The notes under the pieces were generated by a model. The model did no database searches and was not told where the DNA came from. It saw nothing but the letters and a program-made list of their open reading frames with translations. 64,000 bases of DNA from Massilia aquatica (lineage in GTDB: Bacteria > Pseudomonadota > Gammaproteobacteria > Burkholderiales > Burkholderiaceae_D). Made by a program: the position numbers and the translations under genes. The stretch is from NCBI RefSeq assembly GCF_011682045.1, contig NZ_VVIW01000001.1:248001-312000 (forward strand), read 5' to 3'. Below, piece by piece: positions 59,791 through 64,000 of the stretch; position 1 is the first letter of the stretch, and each line of letters begins with the position of its first letter.

Positions 59791-60348
59791 ATGTGGTTCA
59801 GTCATCCAAAGCAGGTGGGCAGCCGCAAGAGCGTCGCCGTGCTGGTTCAACGCGAACGCCTCGATCCTTCCGGCGGTATCACCATTGATGCGCCTCTGAT
59901 GCCCTTGCCGACGCTGGGACCGGGGCTGGTGCCAGCCAGCGCGCCCGAGACGGTGCAGTTTTCGGTGCGTTATGCGCTGCCGGAATACGTCAGCTTCATG
60001 TGGCAGCACTGCGGCTACATCATCCGGCGGCGCCGCATCGGTACACTCGCAACTTACTGGATGCAGGCGAAATGTACCTCGTCGGCCGCGCTGCATTTCG
60101 TCGCGCAGGGGCGCTCGCGCCATACCTATGAATTCACGATCGACACGCACGGCATCGTGCGCGCCAGCGGCAGCGGCGTGACCCTGGTGCCGTGGGGCGA
60201 TGTGTGTTCGATCCGGCGCTATTCGCGCGGCTTCATGATGGTGCTCAAGCGCGGCACCTTGCCGATTCCGTTCCGCTGCCTGAGCCACGCGCAGGGCGAG
60301 AGCATGGCGCGCTTCGGCGAATCGGTACGGGCCCTGGCGCGGCTCTGA
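59791..60348 (+). CDS. YcxB-like domain protein of unknown function
   Basis: This 185-residue protein is basic. The second half (about 95-180) reads as a YcxB-like domain: TYEFTIDTHGIVRASGSGVT, then LVPWGDVCSIRRYSRGFMMV and a C-terminal LPIPFRCL. YcxB proteins are poorly characterised and usually carry two membrane helices; here only weak hydrophobic segments are seen, around residues 60-75. It lies 45 bp after waaA with a GGGGAAG site, and is probably co-transcribed. It ends 14 bp before a convergent gene. Confidence 0.65.
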   Translation: MWFSHPKQVGSRKSVAVLVQRERLDPSGGITIDAPLMPLPTLGPGLVPASAPETVQFSVRYALPEYVSFMWQHCGYIIRRRRIGTLATYWMQAKCTSSAALHFVAQGRSRHTYEFTIDTHGIVRASGSGVTLVPWGDVCSIRRYSRGFMMVLKRGTLPIPFRCLSHAQGESMARFGESVRALARL

Positions 60349-60362
60349 GCCTGCCGCCTGGC

Positions 60363-61364
60363 TCAGGCGCTGAACACCACCGGCATCTCCTGCGAGCGCT
60401 GGCGCAGCGCCAGCCTGGCGCCGTCGTAGTCGGGATAGACCGATTCCACCTTGGCCCAGAAGCGCGCACTGTGGTTCATTTCGAGCAGGTGCGCCAGTTC
60501 GTGCGCCACCACATAATCGACCAGCGGCAGCGCGTAGTGCACCAGGCGCCAGTTCAGGCGGATGCGGCCATCGACCGTGCATGAACCCCAGCGCGTACCG
60601 GCCGACGAGAGCGTGAGGGACGCGTGGCGCACCCCCAGTTTTTCTCCATACAGGTCGAGCCGTTCGGCGAACAGGCGCTTGGCTTCAGCCTGGAACCAGA
60701 TTTTCACCCGCTCCTGCAACTGCCATTCGGCCAGCCCGGCCACCACCCCCACGGTCAGCACGCGCGCTTCGGCATCGAACTCGCAGCGGCTGCGCGGTGC
60801 GTCTTCCAGGCGCAGGGTGATGTTGGCGCCCAGATAGGGCAGCTGGGCGCCGTCGACCCAGACCACGGGGGCGCGCTCCTGGCGCGTGGCGCGCCGCTCG
60901 CCCCGTTCGCGCAGCTTGGTGAGGATCCAGCGCTGCTTGGCGCGGATGGCGTTGTCGATGTCGGCCAGGGCGATGCGCCTGGGGGCCGTGACGCGCAGGC
61001 CCTGGTCGTCGATCATGAAGCCGATCGAACGCCGGGTCGAGCGGCGCAGTTCGAATTCGAGGCTATGGGGACCGAGCTGAATGCGCCGCAGCGGCGGCGC
61101 GTCCGGTGCGCGCACCGGCGTGGGGAAAACGACTTTGGGTGGCGCCGGCGGCGCCTTGAACAGCGGCTGCGGCGCAATGGACTGCTTCGCGGCCGGTTCG
61201 AGCGCCGCAAAAAAATCCTGGGCAAACAGTTCGAGCTGGTCGCCATCGAGCTTGGGCGAGGACTCGGTCTTGTGCGGCGCCGATGACTGGATCAGGGCGC
61301 CGACGCCGCTCAGCCAGCGCTGTAGACGTGGGGCGAAATGACGCGCATTTCTGATTCTATCCAA
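60363..61364 (-). CDS. YgjP-like (DUF45) zinc metallopeptidase
   Basis: This protein of about 333 residues has a variable N-terminus (about 1-95) and a YgjP/SprT-like metallopeptidase domain with the zinc motif HELAHLLEMNHSARFW (His-Glu-x-x-His near residue 285) and the preceding AGTRWGSCTVDGRIRLNWRL segment. The frame opens upstream to 61478, overlapping plsC, but a TTG at 61364 with AGAGG seven bases before it is the best start I can see; the start is uncertain. The family's role is unknown. Confidence 0.8.
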   Translation of the reverse strand: MDRIRNARHFAPRLQRWLSGVGALIQSSAPHKTESSPKLDGDQLELFAQDFFAALEPAAKQSIAPQPLFKAPPAPPKVVFPTPVRAPDAPPLRRIQLGPHSLEFELRRSTRRSIGFMIDDQGLRVTAPRRIALADIDNAIRAKQRWILTKLRERGERRATRQERAPVVWVDGAQLPYLGANITLRLEDAPRSRCEFDAEARVLTVGVVAGLAEWQLQERVKIWFQAEAKRLFAERLDLYGEKLGVRHASLTLSSAGTRWGSCTVDGRIRLNWRLVHYALPLVDYVVAHELAHLLEMNHSARFWAKVESVYPDYDGARLALRQRSQEMPVVFSA

Positions 61365-62050
61365 TTTTCTACCTCTTGCATCAAGCTGTCGGGAGTGTGT
61401 CCATCGGGAGAAATCGGTTTGCCGACCGAGACCGTGATCACACCGGGGCGTTTCAGAAAAGAGTTCTTGGGCCAGCATTCGCCTGAATTATGCGCGATCG
61501 GCACCACCACCGCATTGGTTTCAATCGCCAGGCGCGTACCACCGCTTTTGTATTTACCTTTTTGTCCGACCGGGATGCGGGTCCCTTCAGGGAACATGAT
61601 AATCCATTGGCCGGTGGCCAGGCGCCGTTTGCCATGCGCGACAACGTGCTTGAAGGCGTTCTTGCCCTGTTTGCGGTCGATCGGAATCATGCGCAGCAGC
61701 GCCATGGCCCAGCCGAAGAAGGGGATATACAAAATCTCCTTCTTGAAGACGAATACCAGGGGGCGGGTCAGGTTCGGCAGCAGGAAAATCGTCTCCCATG
61801 CCGACTGGTGTTTCGACAGCACGATGGCCGGTGCGTCGGGCAGGTTTTCGTAGCCCTTGAATTGGTAGTGGATGCCGCAAATGACCTTGGCGCACCAGAT
61901 CACGAAGACGTTCCAGCGCGAGGTGACCCAGAAGCGCTGGTTGTACGGCAGCGGCGCGGCGAGGAAGCACACGCAGGCCCATACGATGGTGGCCACCACC
62001 ATGATCACGGTAAACAGCAGGGAACGCAGGAACAGAATGGTATGACGCAA
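61310..62050 (-). CDS. plsC: 1-acyl-sn-glycerol-3-phosphate acyltransferase
   Basis: This 246-residue enzyme makes phosphatidic acid. An N-terminal membrane helix (about 5-32) precedes the acceptor motif SKHQSAWETIFL (about 79-90, NHxSxxD replaced by KHQSAWE), FVFKKEILYIPFFGWAMALL and FPEGTRIPVGQKGKYKSGG (about 152-170). It starts at a TTG (62050) with GGAGA seven bases before it; the longer frame runs into gmhB. A KHQSAWE version with Glu is a known PlsC variant. It overlaps the metallopeptidase gene. Confidence 0.9.
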   Translation of the reverse strand: MRHTILFLRSLLFTVIMVVATIVWACVCFLAAPLPYNQRFWVTSRWNVFVIWCAKVICGIHYQFKGYENLPDAPAIVLSKHQSAWETIFLLPNLTRPLVFVFKKEILYIPFFGWAMALLRMIPIDRKQGKNAFKHVVAHGKRRLATGQWIIMFPEGTRIPVGQKGKYKSGGTRLAIETNAVVVPIAHNSGECWPKNSFLKRPGVITVSVGKPISPDGHTPDSLMQEVENWIESEMRVISPHVYSAG

Positions 62051-62081
62051 AGAAGTCTCCGGGAATGCGTAAGGGGTGGTG

Positions 62082-62651
62082 TCAGCTTGCGCCGGCGGGG
62101 GCGGCGGCGGGGGCATTGGTCTTGAGCAGCGCGCTGACCATGGCCGCCAGGTCGGGGAAGACCTGGGTGCCGGGCGGCAGGCCTCCGGTTTCGCGGGTCT
62201 TCTCGCCTTTGCCGGTCAGGACCAGGTAGGGCGTGCAGCCGCTGATGAAGCCCGCCTGCAGGTCGCGCAGCGAGTCGCCCACGGTCGGTACGCCTTTCAG
62301 GCTGACCTTGAAGCGCTTGGAGATCTCGTCGAACATGCCCGACTTGGGCTTGCGGCAGTCGCAGTTGTCGATCGCCGCGTGTGGGCAGAAGAAGATGGCG
62401 TCGATGTCGGCGCCCACCTGCTGCGCGCTGGCGTGCATCTTCTGGTGGATGGCATTCAAAATCGCCATGTCGAACAGTTCGCGCGCAATGCCCGACTGGT
62501 TCGACGCGATGACCACCCGATACCCCGCCTGGTTCAGGCGGGCGATCGCTTCGAGCGAGCCGGGGATCGGAATCCATTCGGCCGGCGACTTGATAAAGGC
62601 CGGCGAATCGTGGTTGATCACGCCGTCCCGGTCGAGGATGATCATCTTCAT
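62082..62651 (-). CDS. gmhB: D-glycero-beta-D-manno-heptose-1,7-bisphosphate 7-phosphatase
   Basis: This 189-residue HAD phosphatase has the nucleophile DRDGVINHDS (about 7-16), the loop ASNQSGIAR (about 49-57), the zinc-binding cysteine region CPHAAIDNCDCRKPKSGM (about 90-107) and the C-terminal VGDSLRDLQAGF (about 124-135). It dephosphorylates heptose bisphosphate for LPS core. An Ala-rich tail ends the protein. The glyS stop is 11 bp upstream, so it belongs to the glyS operon, and plsC follows. Confidence 0.94.
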   Translation of the reverse strand: MKMIILDRDGVINHDSPAFIKSPAEWIPIPGSLEAIARLNQAGYRVVIASNQSGIARELFDMAILNAIHQKMHASAQQVGADIDAIFFCPHAAIDNCDCRKPKSGMFDEISKRFKVSLKGVPTVGDSLRDLQAGFISGCTPYLVLTGKGEKTRETGGLPPGTQVFPDLAAMVSALLKTNAPAAAPAGAS

Positions 62652-62662
62652 GCGGGTTTCTC

Positions 62663-64000
62663 CTAGGCCGCCAGCTTCGAAATGTCGGCCACGCGGTTCA
62701 TCATGCCGTGCAGGACCGACAGCAGCGCGAGGCGGTTGCTGCGCAGCGCCAGGTCTTCGTCCATCACCATCACGTCGTCAAAAAACCTGGCGACGTCGTC
62801 GCGCAGCTGGGCCAGCGTTTTGAGCGTGCCGGCGAAATCGCGCGCCGCAAAAGCGGCGTCGATTTCGGGGCGTACACGCTTGATAGCCGCGAACAGGGTG
62901 CGCTCGGCGTCTTCCTTGAGCAGCGCCTCAAGCGGTTCTTCCGCCACGGCGCCGTTTTTCTTGAGGATGTTGGTGATGCGCTTGTTCGCTTCGGCCAGGG
63001 TGACGCTTTCCGGCAGGGCAGCAAAGGCTTTTACCGCTTCCAGGCGCTCGACGATGTCGTGCAGGCGGTCCACGTGCGAGGTGAGCACCGCTTCGACTTC
63101 GTTGGCGGAAAAGCCGCGCTCGCGCAGCACGCCGCGCAGGCGCTCGAACATGAAGGCGCGCACGTCGAGCACCGGATCGGTGAAGCCGGCGATGCCCTCG
63201 AAACGCGCGTTGGCGTAGCCGAGCAGTTCGATGATCGACACATCCATGCGCTTTTCGACCAGCATGCGCAGCACGCCCAGCGCGTGGCGGCGCAGTGCGA
63301 ACGGATCTTTTTCGCCGGTTGGCTGCAGGCCGATGCCCCAGATGCCGACCAGTGTTTCGAGCTTGTCGGCCAGGGCCACGGCGGTGCCGGTGTCGGTCGA
63401 TGGCAGGGTGTCGCCGGCAAAGCGCGGCTGATAGTGCTCGGTCGCGGTCAAGGCCACTTCTTCCGGCTCGCCGTCGTGACGCGCGTAGTAGGTGCCCATG
63501 ATGCCTTGCAGCTCGGGGAACTCGCCCACCATGTCGGTCAGCAGGTCGGCCTTGGACAGTTGCGCGCCGCGCGCGGCCAGTTGTTCGTCGTAGCCCATGG
63601 TGTGGGCGATGTCGGTGGCGATGGCTACCACGCGCTGCGAACGCGCGGCCTGGGTGCCCAGCTTGTTGTGGTAGACCACATTGGCCAGCAGCGGCAGGCG
63701 CGACTCCAGCGTTTTCTTCTTGTCCTGCTCGAAGAAGAACTTGGCGTCGGACAGGCGCGGACGCACCACGCGCTCGTTGCCGCCGATGATGTGCTGCGGA
63801 TCGCTTGTCGCGATGTTGGAGACGATCAGGAAGCGCGAACGCAGCTTGCCACCGGCATCGGTCAGCGCAAAGTATTTCTGGTTGGTCTGCATGGTGAGGA
63901 TCAGGCATTCCTGCGGCACGGCCAGGAATTCTTCCTCGAAGCGGCATTCGTACACCACCGGCCACTCGACCAGGGCCGAGACTTCGTCCAGCAGCGATTC
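62663..64000 (-). CDS. glyS: Glycine--tRNA ligase beta subunit (partial)
   Basis: This is the 3' part (445 codons) of the tetrameric-type glycyl-tRNA synthetase beta subunit; the 5' end lies beyond the window. Recognisable parts are [55 protein letters not shown]-like stretch (here [20 protein letters not shown]), [20 protein letters not shown], and the C-terminal anticodon-binding region with [20 protein letters not shown]. It loads tRNA-Gly with the alpha subunit (glyQ), expected just upstream. Confidence 0.95.
   Translation of the reverse strand, partial: ESLLDEVSALVEWPVVYECRFEEEFLAVPQECLILTMQTNQKYFALTDAGGKLRSRFLIVSNIATSDPQHIIGGNERVVRPRLSDAKFFFEQDKKKTLESRLPLLANVVYHNKLGTQAARSQRVVAIATDIAHTMGYDEQLAARGAQLSKADLLTDMVGEFPELQGIMGTYYARHDGEPEEVALTATEHYQPRFAGDTLPSTDTGTAVALADKLETLVGIWGIGLQPTGEKDPFALRRHALGVLRMLVEKRMDVSIIELLGYANARFEGIAGFTDPVLDVRAFMFERLRGVLRERGFSANEVEAVLTSHVDRLHDIVERLEAVKAFAALPESVTLAEANKRITNILKKNGAVAEEPLEALLKEDAERTLFAAIKRVRPEIDAAFAARDFAGTLKTLAQLRDDVARFFDDVMVMDEDLALRSNRLALLSVLHGMMNRVADISKLAA

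Overview
The window looks like chromosomal DNA of a high-GC betaproteobacterium of the order Burkholderiales, most likely an Oxalobacteraceae member of the Massilia/Duganella/Janthinobacterium kind. This is inferred from gene content and order (aroQ-accB-accC-prmA-DUF3426, yqgE-ruvX-pyrR-pyrB-pyrC', glyS-gmhB-plsC-metallopeptidase, rubredoxin-pilGHIJ-chpA), the Lys/Ala-rich H1-like protein, the H-NS-family protein and the GC-rich palindromic repeats. No rRNA, tRNA, IS element, prophage or CRISPR array was seen. The sequence ends inside glyS.

Layout. 0.2-2.9 kb: a NitT/TauT-type ABC importer (binding protein, permease, ATPase). 2.9-7.2 kb: a CcsA/HemX-like membrane protein, a small PP0621-like protein and the PilS/PilR two-component system. 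7.2-12 kb: a nested palindromic (REPIN-like) element, then nrdAB (class Ia ribonucleotide reductase) behind a promoter whose -10 lies inside the first of two NrdR boxes, with a terminator-like hairpin in the leader. 12.1-13.6 kb: a Cache-domain protein and about 1 kb without a convincing protein gene, containing a free-standing terminator (possible small RNA). 13.6-15.6 kb: histone H1-like protein, YggT and YggU. 15.7-23.4 kb, mostly minus strand: a PfkB kinase, then the aroQ-accB-accC-prmA-DUF3426 run, a TlpA-like thioredoxin and an unknown protein. 23.5-32.1 kb, plus strand: mpl, yqiA-like hydrolase, ubiC, an RNase II-family exonuclease, a TonB-like protein, aroE, mtgA, a small membrane protein and corA.

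32.1-33.1 kb is the main island of interest. A 93-residue free-standing homologue of the colicin E5 tRNA-anticodon ribonuclease domain is followed 10 bp later by a homologue of the colicin E5 immunity protein. No secretion or receptor-binding module is nearby. The pair sits in more AT-rich DNA between corA and hemL, and its last stop codon touches the hemL stop codon.

33.1-45.3 kb: hemL with a divergent ThiD-like kinase, rubredoxin, then the type IV pilus chemosensory operon pilG-pilH-pilI-pilJ-chpA. The 1960-residue ChpA-type kinase carries an 18-bp tandem repeat in its linker. 45.3-52.5 kb: photolyase, yqgE, ruvX, pyrR, pyrB, a dihydroorotase homologue lacking the HxH metal site, an acyltransferase and apaH. 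52.7-60.3 kb: surface polysaccharide and LPS genes (rfbC, rfbD, a WecA/MraY-family transferase, a phosphomannomutase/phosphoglucomutase, waaC, waaA) with an H-NS-family gene among them and a YcxB-like protein at the end. 60.4-64 kb, minus strand: a YgjP-like metallopeptidase, plsC, gmhB and the 3' part of glyS. gmhB, waaC and waaA all serve inner-core LPS synthesis.
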